NCBI RefSeq assembly: GCF_031157375.1
Contig: NZ_JAVIFV010000001.1
Span: forward strand, 186,001-250,000
Source of the DNA: Sphingosinicella sp. LHD-64
GTDB taxonomy: Bacteria > Pseudomonadota > Alphaproteobacteria > Sphingomonadales > Sphingomonadaceae
Direction: 5' to 3'
Length of the DNA stretch: 64,000 nt
Part shown: positions 7,542 to 16,225 of the stretch, in pieces
Layout of the letters: each line of letters begins with the position of its first letter
Position numbering within the stretch: the first letter of the stretch is position 1
Program-made: the position numbers and the translations under genes
Notes under the pieces: model-generated
What the model was told of the DNA's origin: nothing
What the model saw: the letters and a program-made list of their open reading frames with translations, nothing else
The model's database searches: none

Positions 7542-9791
7542 GTGAATGCCGAGGCAGTGAGTCCCGCCGAGTCCCGGCCGCGTTGGCGGCGGCGCCTGTC
7601 GGTCGCGCTCAAGCGCAGCAGTTTCGTCCCTCTGATCGAGATCGCGGCCGTGATCGCGCTGATCACGACGGTGGTGATCAGCTATGTCACGCTCGAGCGG
7701 CAAGGCGATGCGGGCGCGCTGCTGACACCGCCGATGGTCGCCGTGCTGCTGGTGGCGAATCTCGTTCCGGCGATGGCGCTGATGGTGCTGGTCGCCCGGC
7801 GACTCGCCAAGCGTCGCGCGGCCCTGATCGGGCTCGGCATGAAGAGCCGGCTGCCGGTGCGGCTGGTGGCGATCTTCTCGGGCATCGCAGCGGTGCCGAC
7901 GCTGCTGGTCGTGATCTTCGCCTCGCTCCTCTTTCAATACGGTGTCGAATTCTGGTTCTCGGATCGGGCGCGGGGCATGCTCGAAAATGCGGCCAGTCTC
8001 GCCCAGGAAAATTACAATCGCGAGGTCGAACGGGTGGGTCTCGAGGCGGTCGCGATGAGCGGCGACCTCGCCGGCTACCTCCAGCAGGTGCCGATCGACA
8101 GCACGACCTTCGCCGGCCTGTTCGGTCGCCAGGTGTTCGAGCGCAACCTGTCCGAGGCGATCATCTTCCGGGTCGCGCGCGACAACGGGATCCAGTCGCT
8201 TGCCCTGGTCGATCCCTACGACCGGTCGCTCGAGAGCGTGATCACACCGCAGATGATCGCGAGCGTGCGGCCCGAGCAGCCCAACATCATCGTCAGCAAC
8301 GACCGCTTCGCGGCGATTGCGGCGCTGCCTTATGGCGAGAACACCTACATCTACACTGCCCGCGTGTTCGAACCCGAGCTGGCGAGCCAGCTGCGGCGCG
8401 GCGCGGCAGTCCTCGAAGACTATCGCACCTTGGTGAATCGCTCGCGCAATCTGCAGCTGCGTTTCAACATCGCCTTGTTCGCGCTCTCGCTGTTGATCGT
8501 CGGGCTGGCGATCTGGATCGCGCTGACCCTGGCCGACCGGTTGGTGCGCCCGGTGAACCAGCTGGTCGGCGCAGCGCGGCGCGTGACCGCTGGCGACCTA
8601 TCGGCGCGGGTGCCGCAATCGGAAACGCGCGACGAGGTGGCGACGCTCGGCAATGCGTTCAACCGGATGACGAGCCGGCTGGAGGAGCAGACTGGCGCTC
8701 TGGTCAGCGCCAATGCGCAGCTCGACAGCCGGCGCGCCTTCACCGAGGCGGTGCTGTCCGGGGTCACCGCTGGCGTGATCTCAGTGGACGAGAATCATGT
8801 CGTGCGGCTGATCAACAGCTCGGCCGAATCGCTGCTCAACACCGGCGGCAAGAGTCCGGTCGGCTTGAAGCTCGCCGGGCTGGCGCCCGAACTGGACCAG
8901 CAGCTTGCCGCCGAGGAGCGCGAGGAGATCGTCCAGGTCGCCTCGGGCGGCGAGCCGCGCACGCTCGCCCTCAAGACCGTGAAGGTCGAGGGCGGCTATG
9001 TGCTGACCTTCGACGACATCACCGAGCAACTGCTTGATCAACGCCGGGCCGCCTGGTCGGACGTCGCCCGGCGCATCGCGCACGAAATCAAGAACCCGCT
9101 CACCCCGATCCAGCTCGCCGCCGAGCGACTCCAGCGCCGCTATTCCGGCGAAGTGGTCTCCGACCCGGCCACGTTCGAGCGCCTCACCGGCACGATCGTC
9201 CGCCAGGTCGGCGATCTCAGGCGGATGGTCGACGAATTCTCCTCGTTCGCGCGCATGCCCAAGCCGATCTTCCGCGAGGAGCCGATCGTCGATATCGCCC
9301 GCCAGGCCCTGTTCCTTCACGAGGTCGCACATCCCGACATCCGTTTTGCCCTGGAGGCGCCCGATCCGTCGCCGATCCTGGTCTGCGACCGGCGCCTGCT
9401 CGGCCAGGCACTCACCAACGTCGTCAAGAACGGCGTCGAGGCGATCCAGCAACGGCGCGAGGAGCTGGGCAGGGAAGGCGGCGACGACCGGATTGCCATC
9501 GCGGTCCGCGTCGAAGGCAGTCGGCTGACGATCGAGGTTACCGATACCGGCGTGGGCCTGCCGGCGGACCGGCGGCGTCTCACCGAACCCTATATGACGA
9601 CGCGGGCCAAGGGCACCGGCCTCGGCCTCGCCATCGTCAAGAAGATCGTCGAGGAGCATTTCGGCCAGATCGAGTTCGACGACGCGCGCGGCGGCGGATC
9701 GCTGGTGCGCTTCCAGTTCGATGTGGAGACGCTCGGCCGATTGATCGCTCCTGTTTCCAAGTATTCCGAAGATTCCGTAGCAAGTGGCTGA
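7542..9791 (+). CDS. ntrY: Nitrogen-responsive sensor histidine kinase NtrY
   Basis: A 749-residue inner-membrane histidine kinase. Transmembrane segments lie at about 29-50, 65-86 and 107-131. A predicted periplasmic sensor region runs to about 305, and a fourth helix spans about 307-328. HAMP, PAS, HisKA and ATPase domains follow. The phospho-accepting residue is His514 in RRIAHEIKNPLTPIQLAAER. The N box (NVVKNGVEA), G1 box (DTGVGLP) and G2 box (GTGLGLAIVKKI) are intact. The start used is GTG 7542; a second in-frame GTG at 7557 is possible. Its partner ntrX begins 5 bases after the stop. Confidence 0.93.
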   Translation: MNAEAVSPAESRPRWRRRLSVALKRSSFVPLIEIAAVIALITTVVISYVTLERQGDAGALLTPPMVAVLLVANLVPAMALMVLVARRLAKRRAALIGLGMKSRLPVRLVAIFSGIAAVPTLLVVIFASLLFQYGVEFWFSDRARGMLENAASLAQENYNREVERVGLEAVAMSGDLAGYLQQVPIDSTTFAGLFGRQVFERNLSEAIIFRVARDNGIQSLALVDPYDRSLESVITPQMIASVRPEQPNIIVSNDRFAAIAALPYGENTYIYTARVFEPELASQLRRGAAVLEDYRTLVNRSRNLQLRFNIALFALSLLIVGLAIWIALTLADRLVRPVNQLVGAARRVTAGDLSARVPQSETRDEVATLGNAFNRMTSRLEEQTGALVSANAQLDSRRAFTEAVLSGVTAGVISVDENHVVRLINSSAESLLNTGGKSPVGLKLAGLAPELDQQLAAEEREEIVQVASGGEPRTLALKTVKVEGGYVLTFDDITEQLLDQRRAAWSDVARRIAHEIKNPLTPIQLAAERLQRRYSGEVVSDPATFERLTGTIVRQVGDLRRMVDEFSSFARMPKPIFREEPIVDIARQALFLHEVAHPDIRFALEAPDPSPILVCDRRLLGQALTNVVKNGVEAIQQRREELGREGGDDRIAIAVRVEGSRLTIEVTDTGVGLPADRRRLTEPYMTTRAKGTGLGLAIVKKIVEEHFGQIEFDDARGGGSLVRFQFDVETLGRLIAPVSKYSEDSVASG

Positions 9792-9796
9792 ATAAT

Positions 9797-11185
9797 ATGG
9801 CGTTAGATATCCTCATTGTCGACGATGAGCAGGACATCCGCGATTTGGTCTCGGGTGTGCTGGAGGACGAGGGATTCACCACACGCACCGCTGCCAACAG
9901 CGCCGAGGCTTTGCAGGCGCTGGGAGACCGGCGTCCGTCGCTGGCCTTGCTCGACGTCTGGCTGCAGGGCTCGAAGCTCGACGGACTCCAGCTTCTCGAA
10001 GAGATCAAACGGCGGGATCCGACGCTGCCGGTGCTGATGATCTCGGGCCACGGCAATCTCGACACGGCCGTCGCCGCGATCCGGCAGGGGGCGGTGGACT
10101 TCATCGAAAAGCCGTTCGAGGCGGGGCATCTCGTCCATCTCGTCGCGCGCGCCACCGAGACCGAGCGGCTGAAACGCGAGAACGAGACCCTGCGCCAGCA
10201 GATCGGTCACGAGACCGAACTCACCGGCTCCAGCGCCGCGATCAACAATGTGCGCGCCACGCTGAAGCGGGTCGCCGCCACCGGCAGCCGCGTGCTGATC
10301 GCTGGGCCGGCGGGAGTCGGCAAGGAGGTGGCGGCCCGGTTGATGCATAACTGGAGTCCCCGCGCCCGCGGGCCCTTCATCGTCGTCACCGCCGCGCGCA
10401 TGACCCCTGAGCGCGTCGAAGAGGAGCTGTTCGGCGCGGAGGAGGGGGGTGAGCTTTCACGCCCCGGCCTGCTCGAGCAGGCGCACGGCGGAACGCTGTT
10501 CCTCGACGAGATCGCCGACATGCCGATCTCGACCCAGGGCAAGATCCTGCGCGTCCTCACCGATCAGAGCTTCACCCGGGTCGGCGGCCAGCGCACCGTC
10601 AAGGTGGATATGCGCGTCGTCTCGTCCACCGCGCGCGAGCTCCCGGCCGAGATCGCCGCGGGACGCTTCCGCGAGGATCTCTATTATCGCCTGAATGTCG
10701 TCCCCGTGCATCTGCCGGCGCTCGCCGACCGACGCGAGGACATCCCGGAGCTGGTCGCCCATTTCGCCGCCCGCCATGCCACCGATCAGCGCGTCCAGAC
10801 ACCGGCCATCTCAAGTGACGCCATGGCGGCACTTCAGGCCTATGACTGGCCCGGCAACGTGCGGCAGCTGCGCAACGTCATCGAACGGACGATCATCCTC
10901 GCGCCGGGCGACCGGATCGGCTGCATCGACATCGACATGCTGCCGCCCGAGATCCTCAGCGATCAGGCGCAGCTGACGCCGAGCGAGGCGGTCAAGGCGA
11001 TCATGGGCACGCCGCTGCGGGAAGCCCGGGAGACGTTCGAACGGGAGTATCTCAAGGTCCAGATCCGGCGCTTTTCCGGCAACATCTCCCGCACCGCCAA
11101 CTTCATCGGCATGGAGCGTTCGGCGCTGCACCGGAAATTGAAGGCGCTCGGCCTTGGTGATACGCGCGGGGAGGGGGGCGAGTAG
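9797..11185 (+). CDS. ntrX: Response regulator NtrX, lacking the sigma-54 GAFTGA loop
   Basis: A 462-residue regulator with a receiver domain (acidic pocket Asp9/Asp10, phospho-site Asp53 in LALLDVW), an AAA+ domain (Walker A GPAGVGKE near residue 170, Walker B GGTLFLDEIADMP) and a C-terminal Fis-type helix-turn-helix (NISRTANFIGMERSALHRKL). Where sigma-54 activators carry FGHEKGAFTGA, this protein reads LFGAEEGGELSRPG, so the GAFTGA contact loop is absent. It therefore probably does not act as a classical sigma-54 activator and may bind DNA to control other promoters. It forms a cotranscribed pair with ntrY. Confidence 0.93.
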   Translation: MALDILIVDDEQDIRDLVSGVLEDEGFTTRTAANSAEALQALGDRRPSLALLDVWLQGSKLDGLQLLEEIKRRDPTLPVLMISGHGNLDTAVAAIRQGAVDFIEKPFEAGHLVHLVARATETERLKRENETLRQQIGHETELTGSSAAINNVRATLKRVAATGSRVLIAGPAGVGKEVAARLMHNWSPRARGPFIVVTAARMTPERVEEELFGAEEGGELSRPGLLEQAHGGTLFLDEIADMPISTQGKILRVLTDQSFTRVGGQRTVKVDMRVVSSTARELPAEIAAGRFREDLYYRLNVVPVHLPALADRREDIPELVAHFAARHATDQRVQTPAISSDAMAALQAYDWPGNVRQLRNVIERTIILAPGDRIGCIDIDMLPPEILSDQAQLTPSEAVKAIMGTPLREARETFEREYLKVQIRRFSGNISRTANFIGMERSALHRKLKALGLGDTRGEGGE

Positions 11186-11283
11186 GGCGGCGTTGTCGTC
11201 GCCTCACGCCACATGGTAAGACTCCCCATCGCGTATCGACCAACTGACAAGATCCGACGGGGCGGATCCGGGAGAAAAAGAAA

Positions 11284-11781
11284 ATGGCCGAGAAGGTCAA
11301 CAACCTCCAGGACATGTTCCTGAACAACCTGCGGCGCACCAAGACGCCGGTCACCATGTTCCTCGTGAAGGGAGTCAAGCTCCAGGGGATCATCACCTGG
11401 TTCGACAATTTCTCCGTGCTGCTCCGGCGGGACGGCCAGGCCCAGCTCATCTACAAGCACGCCATCTCGACGATCATGCCCGCCCAGCCGGTCGATCTCG
11501 CCGATCTCCAGCAGGCCTTCGACGATCAGCAGGGCAAGAAGAAGCCGACGCTGCTCCAGGAGGTTTTCCTGACTGCGGTGCGCAAATCGGGCGAACCGGT
11601 GACGATGTTCCTGGTCAACGGCGTCATGCTCCAGGGCGAGGTCGCGGCGTTCGACCTGTTCTGCATGCTGCTCGAGCGCGACGGGCTGGTCCAGCTCGTC
11701 TACAAGCACGCCATTTCGACCGTGCAGCCCGAAAACCCGATCAACCTGGCCGAAGCTCAGGGTGAGGAGCCCTCCGTCTGA
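11284..11781 (+). CDS. hfq: RNA chaperone Hfq with two tandem Sm domains
   Basis: A 165-residue protein made of two Hfq units. The first is at about 4-67 ([20 protein letters not shown] to [12 protein letters not shown]). The second is at about 89-152 ([20 protein letters not shown] to [12 protein letters not shown]). A charged linker containing QQGKKKPT joins them. Hfq forms a hexameric ring that pairs small RNAs with mRNAs, and a double unit would give the same ring from three chains. Unit 1 keeps the rim arginine pair RR; unit 2 has RK. The loop before the YKHAI motif reads WFDNF in unit 1 and AFDLF in unit 2 instead of SFDQF. GGGAG at 11269-11273 precedes the ATG. Confidence 0.95.
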   Translation: MAEKVNNLQDMFLNNLRRTKTPVTMFLVKGVKLQGIITWFDNFSVLLRRDGQAQLIYKHAISTIMPAQPVDLADLQQAFDDQQGKKKPTLLQEVFLTAVRKSGEPVTMFLVNGVMLQGEVAAFDLFCMLLERDGLVQLVYKHAISTVQPENPINLAEAQGEEPSV

Positions 11782-13088
11782 GCGTCTTCAACCGCGAATC
11801 CGACGACGAGTTCCGGCGCGGTGCGCGGGCGGTGATCGCGCTGCCCGACATGGGCCGCGATGCGACTCGTGATGTCGATTCCCGTCTCGACGAGGCCGCC
11901 GGTCTTGCCGACGCGATCGGCATTGCCGTCGAGGGCAGGCTGCACTTCAGGATCCGTGCACCCCGGCCGGCGACCCTGTTCGGCCCCGGCCAGGTCGAGC
12001 AGATCGCCGGCGCCGTCCGGCAGAGCGAGGCGGAGCTGGTCATCGTCGACAGCGCGATCACGCCGGTCCAGCAGAAGAATCTGGAGGACCGCACCAAGGC
12101 GAAGGTGATCGACCGGACCGGCCTCATCCTCGAGATTTTCGGCGAGCGGGCGGCGACGGCGGAAGGACGCCTCCAAGTCGAGCTCGCGCATCTCGACTAT
12201 CAGGCCGGCCGGCTGGTCCGATCCTGGACTCACCTCGAGCGGCAGCGCGGCGGCTTCGGCTTCCTCGGCGGCCCCGGTGAAACCCAGATCGAGGCCGACC
12301 GGCGCCTGATCCGCGACCGGATGGCGAAGCTCCGCCGCGAGCTCGATCAGGTCGCCCGCACCCGCACGCTGCATCGGAACCGGCGGCAGCGGGCGCCCTG
12401 GCCGGTTGTCGCACTGGTCGGCTACACCAATGCCGGCAAGTCGACCCTGTTCAACCGGCTGACCCGCGCCGAGGTGATGGCCGAGGACCTGCTGTTCGCG
12501 ACGCTCGATCCGACGATGCGCGAGATCGAGCTTCCAGGCTTCGACAAGGCGATTCTCTCCGACACGGTCGGCTTCATCTCGGATCTTCCGACCCAGCTCG
12601 TCGCCGCCTTCCGCGCGACCCTCGAGGAGGTGGTGTCGGCGGATCTCATCGTCCATGTCCGCGACATTTCCCACCCGGACAGCGACGCCCAGCGCGCCGA
12701 CGTCGAAGCCGTGCTCACCGAGATCGGCGCGCTGCGCGAAGGCGGCGCGCCGATGATCGAGGCATGGAACAAGATCGACGCGCTCGCCCCCGATGAAGCG
12801 GACAGCGTGCGTGCCGAAGCCGTCCGCCGCGACGATGTCGTCGCCATCTCCGCGCTGACGGGCGAGGGGATGGACGCGCTGCTCACGCATGTGTCGCGGC
12901 GGCTGCGGCGGGATGCGCGGACCCACACGATCACGGTGCCTGCGACCGATGGCGAGTTGATCGCCTGGCTCCACGCCAATGGCGAGGTGATGAGCCACGA
13001 CCACGAGGGGATGGAGACCCGCTTCGTCGTCCGCCTGACCGAAGTCGACTGGAATCGCTTTCAAGCCTGGCGCAAGGAACGCGGCTAG
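11778..13088 (+). CDS. hflX: Ribosome-associated GTPase HflX, probable CTG start
   Basis: A GTPase of about 436 residues that binds stalled or stressed 50S subunits. The HflX N-terminal domain carries [12 protein letters not shown] and [21 protein letters not shown]. The G domain has [12 protein letters not shown] (G1), [10 protein letters not shown] (G3) and NKID (G4). I start at CTG 11778: GAGGAG at 11764-11769 lies 8 bases upstream, CTGA overlaps the hfq stop, and the resulting leader ending [14 protein letters not shown] matches the first strand of the family. A standard caller would begin at GTG 11832, which cuts into that strand. Hfq and HflX are cotranscribed in many proteobacteria. 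Confidence 0.93.
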   Translation: MSVFNRESDDEFRRGARAVIALPDMGRDATRDVDSRLDEAAGLADAIGIAVEGRLHFRIRAPRPATLFGPGQVEQIAGAVRQSEAELVIVDSAITPVQQKNLEDRTKAKVIDRTGLILEIFGERAATAEGRLQVELAHLDYQAGRLVRSWTHLERQRGGFGFLGGPGETQIEADRRLIRDRMAKLRRELDQVARTRTLHRNRRQRAPWPVVALVGYTNAGKSTLFNRLTRAEVMAEDLLFATLDPTMREIELPGFDKAILSDTVGFISDLPTQLVAAFRATLEEVVSADLIVHVRDISHPDSDAQRADVEAVLTEIGALREGGAPMIEAWNKIDALAPDEADSVRAEAVRRDDVVAISALTGEGMDALLTHVSRRLRRDARTHTITVPATDGELIAWLHANGEVMSHDHEGMETRFVVRLTEVDWNRFQAWRKERG

Positions 13089-13131
13089 GTCTGCAGCACA
13101 TTTCGGCCGCTCGAGCCGCGTGCGGCGTCGT

Positions 13132-13905
13132 TCAAGATGAACTGCTGCCAGCCTCTTTCTTCGCGCGCTGCCAGAGTGCTTCCAGCTCTTCCAAGGTCAT
13201 GACTTTCAGTGGTTTATCGGTCAGGCTTTCCACCTTGCGGAAGCGTCGTTCGAACCGCGCATTGGCCTCGCGCAGCGCTGTTTCCGGATCGACGCCGAGG
13301 TGCCGCGCATAGTTGACCACGGTGAACAGCAGGTCGCCGATCTCCGCCCCGCGCTCCTCGTCATTCCGAGCCTGCGCAATCTCTTCCAGCTCCTCGTCGA
13401 TCTTTTGCCGCGGGCCCATCGCGTCCGGCCAGTCGAAGCCGACGCGCGCGGCGCGGCGCTGGATCTTCTCGGCGCGCTTGAGGGCGGGGAGGGCGAGGGC
13501 GATGCCTGCCAACGCGCTCGAGTCCTCATGTGTCTCGCGTTCAGCCGCCTTGATCGCTTCCCAGCCCGGGCTCGCACCAGCCTCGCCGAAGATGTGCGGA
13601 TGCCGGCGGATCATCTTGTCGCAAATGGATTTTATGACGTCGTCGATCGCGAACGCGCCGGCTTCCTCGGCCATGCGGGCATGATAGACGACCTGGAACT
13701 GGAGATCGCCGAGCTCGTCCTCAAGCGCGGCCATGTCGCCGCGCGCGATCGCGTCGGCAACTTCATAGGCTTCCTCGATCGTGTACGGCGCGATCGTCTC
13801 GAAGCTTTGCGCACGATCCCACTCGCAGCCGGTCTCGGGATCGCGCAATCGCGCCATGATCGCGACGAGTTCGGCCAGGGGGGATTGAGGGTCGGAAAGC
13901 GACAT
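13132..13905 (-). CDS. mazG: Nucleoside triphosphate pyrophosphohydrolase MazG
   Basis: A 257-residue all-alpha NTP pyrophosphohydrolase that hydrolyses (d)NTPs, helping to clean the nucleotide pool. Both MazG motifs are present: LRDPETGCEWDRAQSFETIA and PYTIEEAYEVADAI, then ALEDELGDLQFQVVYHARMA. The second, degenerate half (PRQKIDEELEEIAQARNDEE and EIGDLLFTVVNYARHLGVDP) gives the usual two-domain length. The gene is convergent with hflX. No strong ribosome binding site precedes the ATG, and an AT-rich patch (ATAATATAC) lies about 10-20 bases upstream. Confidence 0.93.
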   Translation of the reverse strand: MSLSDPQSPLAELVAIMARLRDPETGCEWDRAQSFETIAPYTIEEAYEVADAIARGDMAALEDELGDLQFQVVYHARMAEEAGAFAIDDVIKSICDKMIRRHPHIFGEAGASPGWEAIKAAERETHEDSSALAGIALALPALKRAEKIQRRAARVGFDWPDAMGPRQKIDEELEEIAQARNDEERGAEIGDLLFTVVNYARHLGVDPETALREANARFERRFRKVESLTDKPLKVMTLEELEALWQRAKKEAGSSSS

Positions 13906-13952
13906 CTAAAAGTCCGATAATATACATTATGTAAAATACAGATGGAGCCGAA

Positions 13953-14648
13953 CTAGCGCGTAGCGGGTTTCTCCCCCTGCGAATCCGGTTCGTCGATCGG
14001 CGGTGCGGTCGCGTCCGCCACCGCAGCCGGCGCAGCCGTATTGCCCGAGCGCATGACGAGCGTGCGGCCCTCGACGCTCCAGCCCGACAGGCTCGACAGG
14101 AAATTCATGCCGATGACATTGAGATCGCCGAACGCGTCCGAGATGTGGACGGCGACGTCGCGTCGCTCGATCGGCCCGATCCGCAAGGTTTCGGCGCGGC
14201 CACGATCGACCTCGACGATTCCGTTGGCGGTACGGACCATTGCCGGAAAGCCGCCCGACACCACGATCCCGGCGCGCTCGGCCGCCGCGCGCGACAGGCT
14301 GGTCGTGGTCGCGCCGCTGTCGATCAGGAAGCGCACCTGCCGACCGTTCACCTCCGCGTCGACCCAGAAATGGCCATCCGAGGCCTGGCGGACGCGGACT
14401 TCGCCGGGCCGACCCGCCACTTCCTCGACCGTGCCGCCGCGCGCCTCGAGCAGCACGCGGTTGCCGAGCGCGAGAAACTCGTCCTTCATCGTGAAGATCA
14501 CGAACGCGGCGCCGAAGATCAGCACCCAGCCGACGAACATCTTGAGACCGGATGCGAGCGGGATGCGCCGCACCATCAGCGCGCTCACCACCATGACGAG
14601 CACGCCGATCAGATAGATCACGTGGATCGCCTGGTCGCCCTCGTTCAA
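13953..14648 (-). CDS. Membrane-anchored retropepsin-like aspartic protease (TIGR02281 type)
   Basis: A 231-residue protein with two N-terminal transmembrane helices (about 9-25 and 37-54) followed by a single retropepsin-like domain. The active-site motif LIDSGATTTSLS places the catalytic aspartate at 110. DLNVIGMNFLSSLSGWSVEG closes the fold, and a proline-, alanine- and acid-rich tail follows. Proteins of this group act as dimers outside the inner membrane; their substrates are unknown. The start overlaps the stop of the upstream metallo-hydrolase gene by 4 bases, so it is the last gene of the tatD operon. Confidence 0.86.
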   Translation of the reverse strand: MNEGDQAIHVIYLIGVLVMVVSALMVRRIPLASGLKMFVGWVLIFGAAFVIFTMKDEFLALGNRVLLEARGGTVEEVAGRPGEVRVRQASDGHFWVDAEVNGRQVRFLIDSGATTTSLSRAAAERAGIVVSGGFPAMVRTANGIVEVDRGRAETLRIGPIERRDVAVHISDAFGDLNVIGMNFLSSLSGWSVEGRTLVMRSGNTAAPAAVADATAPPIDEPDSQGEKPATR

Positions 14649-15409
14649 AGCGCGACCTCCAGCCCGTCATAGCCGGGCTCGATCCCGGCGGGCAGCTCGC
14701 CGAGCAGCGTGCGATAGTCCATCGTGTTGTCCATGTGGGTCAGGATAGCGCGTTTCGCGCCGACTTGCCTGATCCATTCGAGCGTGTCGGCGAGATGAGC
14801 ATGCGTCGGATGCGGCTTGCGGCGAAGCGCATCGACGACCCAAAGATCCACGCCCTCGAACAGGAAGGCCATGTCATCCGTCAAAGTATTGAAATCTGTG
14901 GAATATCCAATCGATTTACCTCCCGCGTCGAAGCGCAGGCCGGCGCTCGTGATGTCGCCGTGCGGCTGATCGACAGTCCGCATCGAGATGCCGCCGAGAT
15001 TGATGTGATTGGGCAGCAAATGGCCGGTGACCACCGCCGGATAGCCGCCCTTCCCTTCGAAGGCGTAGCCGAAACGATATCGGAGCAGCTCCAGTGTCTG
15101 GGCACGCGCATAGCCTGTCACCGGTCGGCCCCGCGCATGATAGAGCTGCCGCAGGTCGTCGATGCCGTGACAATGATCGGCATGATCATGTGTCCAGACC
15201 ACCGCCTCGACGTCACTCACATGCGCATCGAGGAGCTGCTCGCGCAGGTCCGGACTGGTGTCGACCAGGATGCGCGCCTTGTCATAGCCGATCAGGATCG
15301 AGGCGCGACGGCGCCGGTTCTTCGGCTCGTGCCGGTCGCACTGACCCCAGTCGTCACCGACGCGCGGCACGCCGGAGGACGTGCCGCAACCGAGGATGCG
15401 GACCCACAT
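14645..15409 (-). CDS. PhnP-like metallo-beta-lactamase-fold hydrolase
   Basis: A 254-residue metallo-beta-lactamase-fold protein of the PhnP group. The metal site THDHADHCHG gives His74, His76, Asp78 and His79. The N-terminus ILGCGTSSGVPR is typical of the group, and further metal ligands are likely in QPHGD, YSTDF and ILTHMD. PhnP cleaves cyclic ribose phosphodiesters; the substrate of this relative, which sits beside tatD in many alphaproteobacteria, is not established. It abuts tatD exactly and overlaps the protease gene by 4 bases. Confidence 0.86.
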   Translation of the reverse strand: MWVRILGCGTSSGVPRVGDDWGQCDRHEPKNRRRRASILIGYDKARILVDTSPDLREQLLDAHVSDVEAVVWTHDHADHCHGIDDLRQLYHARGRPVTGYARAQTLELLRYRFGYAFEGKGGYPAVVTGHLLPNHINLGGISMRTVDQPHGDITSAGLRFDAGGKSIGYSTDFNTLTDDMAFLFEGVDLWVVDALRRKPHPTHAHLADTLEWIRQVGAKRAILTHMDNTMDYRTLLGELPAGIEPGYDGLEVAL

Positions 15410-16183
15410 TCAGACGGCCTTGGCGAAGAGCCGACGAAAGTTCGCGCTGGTGGCTTCGGCGAGTGTCTCGATCGGCTCGGCGCGAAGCTCGGCCAGGAAG
15501 CGTGCGGTATCGGCCACGAAGGCTGGCTCGCACGGCTTGCCGCGATGCGGGACCGGCGCGAGGAACGGCGAATCGGTTTCGATCAGCAGGCGATCGGCCG
15601 GTATCGTTCTTGCGACATCCTGCAGCGCCGTCGCGTTCTTGAATGTCACGATGCCCGAAATCGAGATGTAAAGGCCAAGCGCCAGCACCTTGTCGGCAAA
15701 GGCCTGGCTCGCCGTGAAGCAATGGATCAGCGCGGGATAGGCCCCCTTCCCCATCTCCTCGGCGAGGATCTCGTACGTGTCCTCCTCGGCATCGCGGGTA
15801 TGGACGATGAGCGGCAGCTGCGTCTCGCGTGCTGCGGCGACATGGGCGCGAAAGCTCTGTCGTTGCCGCGCGCGGTCGGATCGGTCGTAATAATAGTCGA
15901 GCCCGCTCTCGCCGATCCCGATCACCCGCGGATGCGTCGCCTTGTCGACCAGTGTCGCAGTCTCGACATCGGGGTGGATGTCGGCCTCGTGGGGATGGAT
16001 GCCGACCGACGCCATGACGTCATCCTCGCGCTCGGCGACTGCGATCACGTCGTCCCATTCGCTGGCACGGGTCGAGATGTTGAGCATGAAGCTCACGCCG
16101 GCCGCCCGTGCACGGGCAAGCACGGCCTGCTGATCCTCGACCAGGCCCTTATAGTTGAGGTGGCAATGACTATCGATGAACAT
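15410..16183 (-). CDS. tatD: TatD-family metal-dependent deoxyribonuclease
   Basis: A 257-residue TIM-barrel hydrolase. The metal-binding HxH is at residues 6-8 (FIDSHCHL). SVGIHPHEAD, GIGESGLDYYYD, LPLIVHTRDAEEDT, LIHCFTAS and LLIETDSPFLAPVPHRGKPCEP are the remaining TatD signatures. Members are Mg-dependent 3'-5' exonucleases linked to DNA repair and recycling. It lies in the common metG-tatD-hydrolase order, with a TIR/SH3 gene inserted between metG and tatD. Confidence 0.92.
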   Translation of the reverse strand: MFIDSHCHLNYKGLVEDQQAVLARARAAGVSFMLNISTRASEWDDVIAVAEREDDVMASVGIHPHEADIHPDVETATLVDKATHPRVIGIGESGLDYYYDRSDRARQRQSFRAHVAAARETQLPLIVHTRDAEEDTYEILAEEMGKGAYPALIHCFTASQAFADKVLALGLYISISGIVTFKNATALQDVARTIPADRLLIETDSPFLAPVPHRGKPCEPAFVADTARFLAELRAEPIETLAEATSANFRRLFAKAV

Positions 16184-16225
16184 CGCAGGCGCATGTAGTC
16201 GCTGGGCGTCACGGCGTCACCCTCC

